From the NCBI GenBank assembly GCA_028279405.1, contig JANQNU010000020.1:85072-149071 (forward strand): a stretch of 64,000 nucleotides of DNA. Reading direction: 5' to 3'. Position numbers and translations under genes: made by a program. This document shows positions 9,040 through 18,180 of the stretch, one piece after another. Under the pieces are notes generated by a model, which was not told the origin of the DNA, ran no database searches, and saw only the letters and a list, made by a program, of their open reading frames with translations. The first letter of the stretch is position 1. Each line of letters opens with the position of its first letter. This stretch comes from Phycisphaerae bacterium (GTDB lineage Bacteria > Planctomycetota > Phycisphaerae > UBA1845 > Fen-1342).

Positions 9040-9981
9040 GTGGAACGCAAACGAAACAGCTTCGTTCGGCGCTGGCGGCCAGTGCTAAGCTTGGCCGCGT
9101 CCATTCTGTTCGTGCTCGCTGCGGACGCACCGCCGACCACCAGCCGCCCGAGCGGTCGGGCCGCGTCGAAGCCGGCGCGGATGGGCCAGTTTCAGCCTGG
9201 GGTGCGTATCGACTGGGCCCGTATGCGGGTGCTGGTTCAGGCGCGGGTCGTTCTGCGCGAAGGTCCGCTCGAGTTCTTCGCGTGCTTCCCGGGCAAACAA
9301 CACGAGAGCATTCTTTTGATCGAGGCCAGCGCCGAGTCCGTCTATCGAGCGCTCGGACTGATCGGCATCGAGCCTGGGGCGCCCGCGCGCTGGGATCCCC
9401 GCGAGGAAACGTGGACACGCGCCAGTGGCGATTTGGTCGATGTCTTCGTCCAAGTCGACAATAAGACGCCCCTCCCCGCTTTCTCCTGGCTGAAGTCGAT
9501 CGAATACGACACGGTCCCCGTCGCGCAGCCGTGGGTGTTCGCAGGCTCGCAACGCACCAACGACGGCACACTCGCGGCGCAGTTGAGTGGCGCGGGCATC
9601 GCGCTGGTCGACTTCAGCGACAGCCTACTCAGCCTTCGCGGCAGCCATTCCAGTAGCGATACGGCTTTGTGGGTGGTGGTCAACCAACCGCGCGTTCCGC
9701 CTAAAGATGCGCAAGTGCAGCTGGTGTTGCAAGCGGCGCGGGTCGTCGAACGACATTTCACGGTGGACCCGCGCGGCGCAACATTTGTCGGTGGCCGCTA
9801 CGTTCCGCTGCCCACGTTCGTCGAACTCGTAGCATTGCAGCATCGCCTAACGAACGAAACGGTCCGCATCGAAAACGCCTGCCGCATTCGCAGCGTGTCG
9901 GATCGACTCGGCCAGATACTGACCGACGCCGAGCTTACGCCCGCCGACTGGCAGTGGGTGCCTGCAACCGCGGTCCAATAG
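9040..9981 (+). CDS. YdjY-domain exported protein
   Basis: A 313-residue protein with a basic N-terminus and hydrophobic core (PVLSLAASILFVLAADA), so probably exported or anchored. The region from about residue 70 (VVLREGPLEFFACFPGKQHESILLIEA) followed by ALGLIGIEPGAP resembles the YdjY domain, common in multiple copies in Planctomycetes and of unknown biochemical role. The start is GTG, giving MERKRN. A weakly conserved C-terminal part follows. It converges on the peptidase gene with only 5 bp between the stop codons. Family assignment is from pattern recognition; function is unknown. Confidence 0.7.
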   Translation: MERKRNSFVRRWRPVLSLAASILFVLAADAPPTTSRPSGRAASKPARMGQFQPGVRIDWARMRVLVQARVVLREGPLEFFACFPGKQHESILLIEASAESVYRALGLIGIEPGAPARWDPREETWTRASGDLVDVFVQVDNKTPLPAFSWLKSIEYDTVPVAQPWVFAGSQRTNDGTLAAQLSGAGIALVDFSDSLLSLRGSHSSSDTALWVVVNQPRVPPKDAQVQLVLQAARVVERHFTVDPRGATFVGGRYVPLPTFVELVALQHRLTNETVRIENACRIRSVSDRLGQILTDAELTPADWQWVPATAVQ

Positions 9982-9986
9982 CGCCG

Positions 9987-12077
9987 TTACTCGTCTGCAA
10001 TGTCGTCTTCGACCGTATCCTCGTCAGCGAGCCCGTAATCGAGGGTGTGCGCCGGGGGATCGCCGCCAGGCCCCATGAGGTAGTGCTCGAACCAGCGCAT
10101 CATTCGCAGGCAGTAATCGTACTGCGCGCCCATCTTACGATTGCCATGCCCTTCGCCCGGATACAATACGAGCCGCACAGGCGTCTTGCCGATCACTTTC
10201 AGGAACCGGTACAGCTCGAGCGACTGGCTCGGGTGGACGCGCGGGTCCTCTTTTCCGTGCAGGATCAGCAGCGGAGTCCGGGCCTGCTTGACGTAAGTGA
10301 TCGGGCTGCGCTCGCGGAAGAACTCCCACTCGTCCCACGGCCAGGCACGCGCATGCACGAGATACATCTCCTGCGGAATGTCGGTCGTACCGGCCTTGGA
10401 GACCTGATCGCTGATGCCGACGAACATGACCGATGCGGCGAAGTGTTCGGTCAGCTTCGTCGCGGCCCACGCCGATGCGAACCCGCCATATGAACCGCCG
10501 GTGATGCCGACCTTGCTGCGATCGACGAGTCCGATCTTCACGAAGTGTTCGATCGCGTCGACGAGGTCGTTGAATTCCTTTCCGCCGTAGTCGTGTTGAT
10601 GGGCTTTGGTAAACGCGACGCCACGTCCGGTGCTACCACGGTAGTTCGGATAAAAGATCGCGAACCCGCGCTGCGCGCCGAGCTGCCCGGGATCCGCGTA
10701 GCGGGTCAGCCAGCCGTTTGCATCACGCGACTCGGGGCCACCGTGGACCGCCAGGATCAGGGGGTAGCGCTTCCCCGCTGTCTCGTTCATCGGGCGAATC
10801 AGCAGCCCCTGAATCGTCTCGCCATCCCGCGCAGGATACTCGACGACTTCCTGTCGCGCGATCTGCATGTCGGCCAACCAAGGATTGCTGTCCGTCAATC
10901 GCCGCGGCGCGCGATCACCGTGCCGCATGTGGTAGACTTCGCTCGGATGATCGGGCTTTTGCCCCACGAAACATGCCGATTGGCCATCATCAGACAACGA
11001 CAATCCGGCAAGCACCGGCGGCGCATCCGGCTCGAACAATGTCCGCTGTTGTTCGTCCAACCCGATCTTCGCGAAGCGCGAGTGCACGCCCTCGGCCCCC
11101 AAGTACATGATCGTGTCGGCACTCTGCCAAGCAATCGCCTCCACATGGCCGGGATAGCCGGGCAGCAGTTCGCGCGGCGCGCCGCCCGACGCGGGAATCA
11201 CCATCAAACGGCCGTCGGCCGGGTCGTTGATGTCGATTCCGGAGACGTACGCCAGGTGCTTGCCGTCCGGCGCCCACGCGAAGTCGCCCAGCTTGCCGAC
11301 GTTGTCCACCGGCCGCTCGTTTCCGCCCCGATCGACCATCATCAGCTTGCGAAACATCAGGCCATCGTCGACCGACGGCGTCGCCGCAATCGCGACAGCC
11401 AGTCCGTCACCGGTCGGATTCCAGCGTACAGCACTGACCGAGCCGTCCACTTCGATCTTTTGCGGTCCGTCGTCGTCATCCTCGGCATCGACCCGCGCGA
11501 TCCAGAGGTGCGTGTTGCGCCAGTCTTCCTCGTAAACCTCGGCCTTGAAGCCGCGATCGGCCTGCTTCTCGAGGGCCTCGGACTTCTTCGCCTTGGCGGT
11601 GAACGCCACGCGCTCCCCGTCGGGACTCCAGGAGTAGCTGCCGATTCCGGCCTCATGCGTAAGAACCGCTCGCGCTTCGCCGCCGTCGATCGGAATCACG
11701 TACAGCCGCGCATGCTTGTCATCCCCGCGCTTGGCGGTGAAAGAGATGCCGCTGCCGTCCGGCGTCCATGCGATGCCCCCCACGTTGACCTTGCCGGTCA
11801 CGAAAGGACGCGTGTGACCCTGGAGATCGACGACGTGCAGTTCGGTCCAGGGTGCACCATCGTTGTCCGATCCAACGGGTCGCGGAACGCGGAGCGTAAA
11901 CGCGATATGCCGACCGTCGGGCGCCATCTTCGCAGTGCCCACCCGTCGAATTTTCATCACGTGCTCTGGCGTCCAAGCCTCGGCACCAGCGCCAAACGTG
12001 CGAACGCTCACGAACAATGTGCCGACCAGGCAAACCAGGCACGCCGCCTTGCCGGCCCGCTCCCGAGCTCGAATCAT
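9987..12077 (-). CDS. Exported S9 family peptidase (acylaminoacyl-peptidase/DPP-like, S9C type)
   Basis: A 696-residue serine peptidase. A signal peptide (AACLVCLVGTLFVSVRTFGAGA) is followed by a beta-propeller of WD40/PD40-like repeats, each with an APDGKHLAY or SPDGERVAFT segment. The C-terminal alpha/beta-hydrolase domain has the nucleophile motif GGSYGGFAS, the acid in LHGKEDPRVHPSQS and the histidine in GEGHG, so the triad is complete. Such enzymes remove acylated amino acids or dipeptides from oligopeptides. The start is well supported: AAAGGAGAG sits 5 nt before the ATG. It is the second S9 peptidase in this window and belongs to a different subfamily from the one at 2069-4279. Confidence 0.92.
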   Translation of the reverse strand: MIRARERAGKAACLVCLVGTLFVSVRTFGAGAEAWTPEHVMKIRRVGTAKMAPDGRHIAFTLRVPRPVGSDNDGAPWTELHVVDLQGHTRPFVTGKVNVGGIAWTPDGSGISFTAKRGDDKHARLYVIPIDGGEARAVLTHEAGIGSYSWSPDGERVAFTAKAKKSEALEKQADRGFKAEVYEEDWRNTHLWIARVDAEDDDDGPQKIEVDGSVSAVRWNPTGDGLAVAIAATPSVDDGLMFRKLMMVDRGGNERPVDNVGKLGDFAWAPDGKHLAYVSGIDINDPADGRLMVIPASGGAPRELLPGYPGHVEAIAWQSADTIMYLGAEGVHSRFAKIGLDEQQRTLFEPDAPPVLAGLSLSDDGQSACFVGQKPDHPSEVYHMRHGDRAPRRLTDSNPWLADMQIARQEVVEYPARDGETIQGLLIRPMNETAGKRYPLILAVHGGPESRDANGWLTRYADPGQLGAQRGFAIFYPNYRGSTGRGVAFTKAHQHDYGGKEFNDLVDAIEHFVKIGLVDRSKVGITGGSYGGFASAWAATKLTEHFAASVMFVGISDQVSKAGTTDIPQEMYLVHARAWPWDEWEFFRERSPITYVKQARTPLLILHGKEDPRVHPSQSLELYRFLKVIGKTPVRLVLYPGEGHGNRKMGAQYDYCLRMMRWFEHYLMGPGGDPPAHTLDYGLADEDTVEDDIADE

Positions 12078-12167
12078 TTGCTCTCCTTTTGCCGAAACTC
12101 GCCGTCGTGGCCGCTATCGTAGCGGCACCGAGCGGAAAATCACAAACAGCCCCGCCGACGACCCGTG

Positions 12168-12626
12168 TCACGGCGCATCCGGCGCGATTGCCAGCATTTG
12201 TTCGACCAGATCCGCGGCGCGGCCCAGCGCCAGCACATCCTGCCGCCCAAGGGACTCCATCATCGCGACGAGAGTCTCGACCCGGTTTTGTTGCCCGCGG
12301 CGCAAGAGCCGCTCGCCGGCCGCCGTCACCCGTAACCGACGCACACGCCGGTCACTCGGATCCCCCTCCGAGCGCACCAATCCCTGCCGGGTAAGCCCTT
12401 GGACCAGACTCGTCATCGTCGGCTGCGAAACCTGCTCGATCGCGGCCAGTTCGCTCACCGTCTTCGGCCCCCCGAAAACCAACACCGATAGGGCAGACAG
12501 CCGAGCCGTGCTGACGCCGAGCTCCACGTCCGTCCGCCGCAACCGGCGCAGCAGCCGCAAGGCAGCGCCGTGCAGCCGCACCGCCACCTCACGATTCCCA
12601 ACCGACTTTGCACTTGACTTCTTCAT
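12168..12626 (-). CDS. MarR family transcriptional regulator
   Basis: A 152-residue winged-helix regulator. The central recognition region (TVSELAAIEQVSQPTMTSLV) is followed by the wing signature DPSDRRVRRLRVTAAGERLL, diagnostic for MarR proteins, with dimerisation helices at both ends. It is divergent from an exported ankyrin protein, and a perfect palindrome (12633-12647) starts 7 bp upstream of its ATG. This implies autorepression and probably joint control of the neighbour, as usual for this family. The ligand is unknown. Confidence 0.92.
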   Translation of the reverse strand: MKKSSAKSVGNREVAVRLHGAALRLLRRLRRTDVELGVSTARLSALSVLVFGGPKTVSELAAIEQVSQPTMTSLVQGLTRQGLVRSEGDPSDRRVRRLRVTAAGERLLRRGQQNRVETLVAMMESLGRQDVLALGRAADLVEQMLAIAPDAP

Positions 12627-12632
12627 TTTAGT

Positions 12633-12647
12633 TAGATAGCCTATCTA
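12633..12647. promoter_or_regulatory. Probable MarR operator palindrome
   Basis: A perfect inverted repeat, TAGATAG-C-CTATCTA, in the 52-bp gap between the divergent marR-like and ankyrin genes. It is conspicuously AT-rich for this GC-rich DNA. Size and placement fit a MarR dimer site overlapping both promoters. The binding itself is inferred. Confidence 0.7.
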
Positions 12648-12678
12648 TGTATCTTAGTTCGTTCGGAGGAGGATGTCG

Positions 12679-13479
12679 ATGCGTCGTCATGTAACTCGCC
12701 AGTTCGTCGTGGTTACCGTGATTCTTACCGGTGGAGCGTTTGCCATGAACACCGATCAGAACGCCGCTGAACAGTCAGCTCGCGTTGTCACCCTTCGCGA
12801 GGCGATTGCCGCCGAGGACCAGGCACGCGTCGAAGGCCTCCTGCGAGAGGCTCCGGCACTTGCAAGCGCGACCACGGACGAGGGTGTGTCGTTGATCTTG
12901 TTCGCAAAGTATCGCGGGCTTGACGCGATCGCAAAGCAACTGGCAGCGGTTCGAACCGAACTGAGCCTCTTCGAGGCCTCGGCGCTAGGCGATCTCGACC
13001 GCGTCCGCGCCGCTATGGCGAGCGAGCCGGCCGTAGTTAGCCACTATTCCGCGGACGGGTTTACGGCTTTGCATCTCGCCGCTTTTTTCCGGAACACAAC
13101 TGTCGCACGCTTCCTCCTGGCGAACGGTGCCGATGTCGAGGCAACGGCTCGGAATAACTCCGGCGTGCGGCCGCTTCACAGCGCGGCGGCGACGCGCGAC
13201 CCCCGCATCGTCCAGCTGATTCTCTCGGCCGGCGCCGATCCCGACAGTCCACAACGTGGGGGATTCACGGCGCTCCACTCAGCGGCAAAGCACGGAGATC
13301 TGCGGATGGCCACCCTGTTGCTGGCAGCCGGGGCCGACCCGGCACTCACATGCGACGACGGTCGGTCGGCGTTCAGCTTCGCTCAAGCGGCTGACGCGGC
13401 CGATGTCTCCCGACGCCTGCGTCAGTTCGCGACGACGTCCCAATCGGTAGAGACGGATCCAACCTCGAAGTCGAACTAG
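12679..13479 (+). CDS. Exported ankyrin-repeat protein
   Basis: A 266-residue protein with a short hydrophobic leader (FVVVTVILTGGAFAM), then at least three ankyrin repeats. The clearest are DGFTALHLAAFFRNTTVARF, SGVRPLHSAAATRDPRIVQL and GGFTALHSAAKHGDLRMATL, each ending in a GAD-type turn. Ankyrin repeats mediate protein binding; no catalytic domain is visible. Of two nearby ATGs I prefer 12679, because GGAGGA at 12665-12670 then has 8-nt spacing; the ATG at 12673 would leave only 2 nt. It is divergent from and probably controlled by the MarR-type regulator. Confidence 0.85.
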   Translation: MRRHVTRQFVVVTVILTGGAFAMNTDQNAAEQSARVVTLREAIAAEDQARVEGLLREAPALASATTDEGVSLILFAKYRGLDAIAKQLAAVRTELSLFEASALGDLDRVRAAMASEPAVVSHYSADGFTALHLAAFFRNTTVARFLLANGADVEATARNNSGVRPLHSAAATRDPRIVQLILSAGADPDSPQRGGFTALHSAAKHGDLRMATLLLAAGADPALTCDDGRSAFSFAQAADAADVSRRLRQFATTSQSVETDPTSKSN

Positions 13480-13489
13480 GGCAAGAAGA

Positions 13490-13541
13490 GTAGCGCTCGC
13501 GAGGCGCCCAAACGCGCCGCGATCGCCGATACGAGCGCTAC
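13490..13541. terminator. Large inverted repeat between convergent genes
   Basis: GTAGCGCTCG at 13490-13499 is perfectly complementary to CGAGCGCTAC at 13532-13541, with a 32-nt GC-rich loop that can itself pair. It lies just after the ankyrin gene and before the end of the convergent gene at 13653. It has no T-run, so a terminator role is only suggested. Confidence 0.35.
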
Positions 13542-13652
13542 GGCCGTGCAGCGCTCGTGCCGGCTAATGAAGAGTGAATAGCAGGCACGTGATGACGCGC
13601 TTCGGCCGGGAACGTGCCGCGCCACGGTCGCTGTGCCAAACCCGCACCGCCG

Positions 13653-15341
13653 CTACTCCAGGTAGCCCAGTTCGCTGAGCCGCTGCTCGAGAATCTTGCG
13701 GTCCGCGTCGGTGTAAACCTCCGCCGCGCTCTCGAAGACCTTGCGCACCGGCGGTTCGCGCTCGACCACTGGCTCGGGCGTGAACGCCTCACGCAACACC
13801 CGCCCCTCCATGTCCAGCGGCACGCGCAACCCCAACGCCGCCAGTAACGTCGGTGCCATGTCCGCAATGTGCGACTCGAAACGCTCGCCGGCACGCACAT
13901 GCGGGCCGCCCAGCGCATACACCCCTTCCTCACGGTGGGTCCCTTCGAGCCGTTTCTCCGGACACCAACGCACCGCCGAGTAACCGCGGATCTTCCTCAC
14001 CACCGCCAACCCAGGGTGCGGCGACAACAACAGGTCCGGCAAGTTCGGGTTCTCCTCCCGACTGCAATCGTACAGTTCTTCGGCTTTGTAAACGTTTGGA
14101 AAGACCTGGATGGTCTCACCCTGCGGATTCCGAACCGCCACGCTCATCAGCTTCTGCGAGATCTCGTCCCGCAGGCGCTCATAGTCCGCAGGCTCCACGA
14201 TCCCGTGCGGACCGCGTCCCTTCAGGTTGATGTACAGGAACCCGTAGATCCCCGCATGCATGACGCAAGCCGTCGTTCGGCTCCAATCGACCGCCAGTTC
14301 GCGCTCGATCCCTCGACTGCCCTGCTCGAACCGAGTCACCTTGCCCTTCGTCAGACGATGCAGCAAGTGCTTGGCCCGCGTTCCCGTCCGCTCCAACGGA
14401 CTGCGCAACTTGAGGTACCCCCAACGGTTGAGCAGCAGGTTCGGCTGTGCCTTGCCATCCAGACTCCCATGCCCATGATCGGACATGATCATCACCGTCG
14501 CACCTGCGTCTTCAGCATATCCGAACAGCTTGCCGAGCGTCTCGTCCAGCCGACTGAAGCAATCCGCCGCCATCCGCGCCCGCTTCGGATAGCGGTGGTT
14601 GAACCGCGGGTCCAGATACTTCCATGCCTTGTGCTGAAGGTTGTCGACGAGCTTGTACAGCACCATCAGCACGTCCCAACCATACTTCTGCCCACAATGC
14701 TCCGTCAGCCGCCAACCCTGCTCAAAACTCCGACAGATGTAATCGAGATTGTCCGCGAGAATCGCATCGCCGCCGACCGCGTTCCGACGCCAGTTGGTGC
14801 GATAGTCGTAGTCCGGCAGCAGATCGAAGATCTCACCCTTCAACTCCGGCGGATAGGTAAACTCCGCATCAATGCTCGGCGTTTCGAACCCGCTGATCAC
14901 GAACCCGTTCACCGGCTTCGGCGGATACATCATCGGCACATTGATGCTGCCGACGCGGAACCCCTTCTCACTCAGAATCTCCCAGATCGTCTTCTCGCGA
15001 ATCTCATACGTGCTGTTAAACGTCAACGTGTGCGTCTGTGCATCGTACTTCTCGAAATCCAGGATCCCGTGCCGACCCGGCCCCTTGCCCGTCATGAACG
15101 TCGTCCACGCCGCCGGCGTGATCGGCGGCTTCGTCGACCGCAGAATCCCACTCACACCACGGTCCAGAAACCGACGAAGGTGCGGCATCCGACCGTCATC
15201 CATCATCGGATCCAGCACGTCAAACGTCGCACCATCAAGCCCGACGATCAATACCCGCTCAGCCACCGGCTTGAACGGTCGCTCCACCGCACCCGCCGAA
15301 GTCGGCTGGTGCGATTGAGCTGCTGCTGTCGTTGGAGACAT
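13653..15341 (-). CDS. Alkaline-phosphatase-superfamily phosphodiesterase (type I phosphodiesterase/nucleotide pyrophosphatase-like)
   Basis: A 562-residue metal-dependent hydrolase. The N-terminal metal/nucleophile region has VLIVGLDGATFDVLDPMM and then PPITPAAWTTFMTGKGPGRH, where a Thr in the ITPAAWTTF segment is the expected nucleophile. MIMSDHGHGS supplies the later Asp/His metal ligands and GGPHVRAGERF a last ligand histidine. This pattern matches family members described as nucleotide or lipid phosphodiesterases and phosphotransferases. The substrate is not predictable. There is no signal peptide. The start at 15341 has GAGGA about 6 nt upstream; the frame is open to 15386 but the added residues are not conserved-looking. 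Confidence 0.87.
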   Translation of the reverse strand: MSPTTAAAQSHQPTSAGAVERPFKPVAERVLIVGLDGATFDVLDPMMDDGRMPHLRRFLDRGVSGILRSTKPPITPAAWTTFMTGKGPGRHGILDFEKYDAQTHTLTFNSTYEIREKTIWEILSEKGFRVGSINVPMMYPPKPVNGFVISGFETPSIDAEFTYPPELKGEIFDLLPDYDYRTNWRRNAVGGDAILADNLDYICRSFEQGWRLTEHCGQKYGWDVLMVLYKLVDNLQHKAWKYLDPRFNHRYPKRARMAADCFSRLDETLGKLFGYAEDAGATVMIMSDHGHGSLDGKAQPNLLLNRWGYLKLRSPLERTGTRAKHLLHRLTKGKVTRFEQGSRGIERELAVDWSRTTACVMHAGIYGFLYINLKGRGPHGIVEPADYERLRDEISQKLMSVAVRNPQGETIQVFPNVYKAEELYDCSREENPNLPDLLLSPHPGLAVVRKIRGYSAVRWCPEKRLEGTHREEGVYALGGPHVRAGERFESHIADMAPTLLAALGLRVPLDMEGRVLREAFTPEPVVEREPPVRKVFESAAEVYTDADRKILEQRLSELGYLE

Positions 15342-15833
15342 CCCTATCCTCGCATCCGGGTGACATTCACTCCGAAAATGTAGCACAGGCTACATATTAT
15401 TGCAAGTCACCGCGCCTTGTGTGTAACCCCAGACCCTACCCGACCTTCGCGAATCCAGCAATAAAATCTGAGACGATCGGCGCACTCCCGGGGTCCCCCA
15501 TCGCCCCCCGATCGGCAGGTCGCCTCATCCTTCCAGGGATAGGGGGACTGACGTCCGTCCCCTCCCCAAATGGAGATGAGGCACCGACAGCCACCACCCC
15601 TCGCACGCAACCCGTGACCGCTCGCTCGCGCTCGCGGCTCGCATCAACTGTCCCTGCACTTAGGACGCCCATCGCCAACCTCGCGCACTGTGACCGCTCG
15701 CTCGCGCTCGCGGCTCGCATCGACGTCCCGTGCATTCGGGGCTCAACATCGACCGACCCACGCACACAGCGAGCCGCGAGCGCAAGCGAGCGGTCAACAT
15801 TCGTCGGCGAACCCGTCGAGCGCCTCGGGCCAG
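15342..15833. repeat. Intergenic cluster of dispersed repeats
   Basis: A 490-bp gap without a credible gene. Copies of the window-wide GC-rich motif lie at 15614-15643 and 15691-15720 in one orientation and at 15770-15795 in the other. A further hairpin-like pair (CATCCTTCCAGGGATAGGGG and CAAATGGAGATGAGG) lies at about 15524-15583. Position 15380-15410 is unusually AT-rich and could hold the promoter of the leftward phosphodiesterase gene. Confidence 0.7.
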
Positions 15834-18092
15834 CTACCCCCCACCCGTCGGCGCCGGCGCCTGCGACGCCAGCCCGTGATAAGGGATCTCCGCTTCAAAC
15901 AGGCCGATCTTCACAACAACGATTTGTTTGTCACGGTTCACCCGCAGCACCGTCCCGAACCGATGAAACCGCTTCGCGTAGACCGACGTGCCTGCCGTGA
16001 GCGCTTCCGCCTGTGCTGCAGTCAACGAGGGGTTTACGGGCCGCGGGCGCGCTGGTCGGCGCGGGGGCTTCTTCTGCGAATCGGTCGGCGTTTCCCCCGT
16101 ACGTCGCGGCGTCGCACCGCCCTTCCGTTTCTTCCGCTTTTCAGGCACTTCCGGATCCGGCACGGCTCGCGCGGGCGGCGCGACAGCGCTTGGCGGCAGG
16201 ATGTCTCCCAGCGGCACTTCGATCGAGAACGCGCCCAAATCCACCTCGGCCCGGTGCCGGTCGAGACGCATCCGCACAATCCGTCCGTCGCGGTCGAAGT
16301 TTCGCACGCGTACCGCGTCGCCGACCTGCAGGTGCACGACGCGCTGTACCCAATCCTGGAAATCGGACTGTTGCCGAGCGAGCTTCTCACGCTCGCGCTC
16401 CGCGAACGCAACCGCTTTCTTCGCCTCGGCGCGGGCCGTGTCCGCCTCTTTCCGCGCCTCTTCCGCCTGGCGCTTGACCTGCGACGTTCCGTCGAGCGCA
16501 TCGCGCAGGGCGCGCGCCGATTGGGAGAGGTTCCGCTCGGCACGCGTGACGAGTCGCGGCGGCATGCCGAGTCGCTCCGCGATCCGAATCGCGTGGCTGC
16601 GGCCAGGCTCGCCGATGCTCAATTCATACGTCGGCCGCAATGTCTCCATGTCGAACTCGACGCACGCGTTCTCCGCAGTCGGTCGCGTCAGCGGAAAGCT
16701 CTTCAGCGCGCCCAGATGCGTGGTCACGACGCAGCGCGCCTTACGCCGCAACAACTCGTCCAGCATCGCGGTGCCGATCGCGGCGCCCTCGTCCGGATCC
16801 GTACCCGCCCCCAGTTCGTCGATCAGCACGAGCGTATCCTCGCGCGCCCGGCGCAGCATCGCGAGCAACTGCCGCAAGTGTGCGCTGAACGTACTCAGGT
16901 TCTGCTGCATCGATTGTTCGTCGCCGATGTCGATCAGCACGTCGCGGAAGAGGCACATCGTCGACCCCTCCGCCACCGGCACGGGCAACCCGGCCTGCAC
17001 CATCAGCGCCACCAGGCCGATCGTCTTCAATGTTACGGTCTTGCCGCCGGTGTTGGGCCCGGTGAGGATCAGCATGCGGAAGTCGTCACCCAAGCGATAA
17101 TCGATCGGTACCACTTTGCTCGGCGGATGCCCCTCCTTCTCCCGCTGGCGGAACAGGTCCAACAGCAGTGGGTGCCGCGCATCGCGAACGTTCAATCTTC
17201 CGTCATCCGTGATAGTCGGACAGCGCGCGCCGAATTCCTTCGCGAAGCGTACCTTCGCCGTGATGAAATCGAGCAGTGCGATGGCATCGAGGGTCTTGCG
17301 GATTTCGTCGGCGTTGAGATAGATCTCGTGCGTCAGGTCCCAGAGCAGCCGATTGATTTCCTCCTGTTCAGCGATCCGCAACTGGCTGACCGTGTTGTTC
17401 ATCTCGACCGCGACCGACGGCTCGACGAAGATCGTCGCACCGCTATCGGACGTTCGATGGATGATGCCCGGAACGCGTCCGCGACATTCCGTCCGAACCG
17501 GCAGCACGATGCGGTCGTTGAACACGGTGTGATTCGCGTACTGCAGCACGCGCCGTACCGATGCATCGCGCAAGAGCCGATCGACCGCATCGAGGATGCT
17601 GCCCTGCACCTGTTCGATCTCACGCCGAATGCGCATCAGCTTCGGGCTGGCATCGTCGCGAACCTCGCCGCGCGGATCGATGACCTGTGCGATACGGTCC
17701 GCAATCGTCAGGAAATCACCGACCCGCTGCGCGATCACGTGCAGTTCAGGCTGCGCGGCGGGGCGCACCGCCGACAGATACCGCGTCAGGTCGTGCGTTG
17801 CCGCCAACGTTGCGCCGATCTGCGACACCTGTTCTGCGGTCACGCGCAACGGCGGGGCACACTTCTCGATCAACGGCCGTACGTCGGTGATACCGCCGAA
17901 CGGGGGCAGACCGCGCTCCTCGACGAGCCCTGTGAGTTCGCGGACCTGATCCAGCCAGCGCGTGACCAGCGTGGCCCGAGGCGTCGGGCGCATCCGCTCG
18001 ATCCGCCCACGGCCGAGCGCGCACGATGCGTAGCGCGCCAGCACGACCCGTACGCCGGCGAAGTCCAGACAATCGATTGCGTGTGCGTCCAT
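15834..18092 (-). CDS. mutS2: MutS2-family ATPase lacking the C-terminal Smr domain
   Basis: A MutS2 homologue of 752 residues. The MutS2-type N-terminus (DCLDFAGVRVVLARYASC) is followed by the clamp region and the ATPase with Walker A GPNTGGKT (residues 345-352), Walker B/D-loop DELGAGTDPDEGAAIG and THLGALKSF. A long charged coiled coil comes next. MutS2 proteins act in recombination control and, in Bacillus, in rescue of collided ribosomes. The Smr endonuclease domain normally at the end is absent. Instead there is a KOW-like segment (LQVGDAVRVRNFDRDGRIV), a basic Pro/Lys/Arg linker, and a second similar segment (AGTSVYAKRFHRFGTVLRV). I chose the ATG at 18092 because alignment to MutS2 starts there; the frame opens 12 codons earlier. 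It is divergent from the TPR gene. Confidence 0.92.
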   Translation of the reverse strand: MDAHAIDCLDFAGVRVVLARYASCALGRGRIERMRPTPRATLVTRWLDQVRELTGLVEERGLPPFGGITDVRPLIEKCAPPLRVTAEQVSQIGATLAATHDLTRYLSAVRPAAQPELHVIAQRVGDFLTIADRIAQVIDPRGEVRDDASPKLMRIRREIEQVQGSILDAVDRLLRDASVRRVLQYANHTVFNDRIVLPVRTECRGRVPGIIHRTSDSGATIFVEPSVAVEMNNTVSQLRIAEQEEINRLLWDLTHEIYLNADEIRKTLDAIALLDFITAKVRFAKEFGARCPTITDDGRLNVRDARHPLLLDLFRQREKEGHPPSKVVPIDYRLGDDFRMLILTGPNTGGKTVTLKTIGLVALMVQAGLPVPVAEGSTMCLFRDVLIDIGDEQSMQQNLSTFSAHLRQLLAMLRRAREDTLVLIDELGAGTDPDEGAAIGTAMLDELLRRKARCVVTTHLGALKSFPLTRPTAENACVEFDMETLRPTYELSIGEPGRSHAIRIAERLGMPPRLVTRAERNLSQSARALRDALDGTSQVKRQAEEARKEADTARAEAKKAVAFAEREREKLARQQSDFQDWVQRVVHLQVGDAVRVRNFDRDGRIVRMRLDRHRAEVDLGAFSIEVPLGDILPPSAVAPPARAVPDPEVPEKRKKRKGGATPRRTGETPTDSQKKPPRRPARPRPVNPSLTAAQAEALTAGTSVYAKRFHRFGTVLRVNRDKQIVVVKIGLFEAEIPYHGLASQAPAPTGGG

Positions 18093-18180
18093 GGGTTTTT
18101 CGTTGCAAATCCCGATCGCGGTCGCCAAAATACGCCTCGGCGTTTGAAATCCCGAAACCGGCCAGCGAACAATTTACCGT

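Noticed and set aside
10545..12122. 525-codon + strand frame opposite the S9C-type peptidase
   Set aside because: Shadow frame, no ribosome binding site, composition not protein-like.
13869..15383. 504-codon + strand frame opposite the phosphodiesterase gene
   Set aside because: Shadow frame rich in Arg, His and Pro; the minus strand gene has the family motifs.
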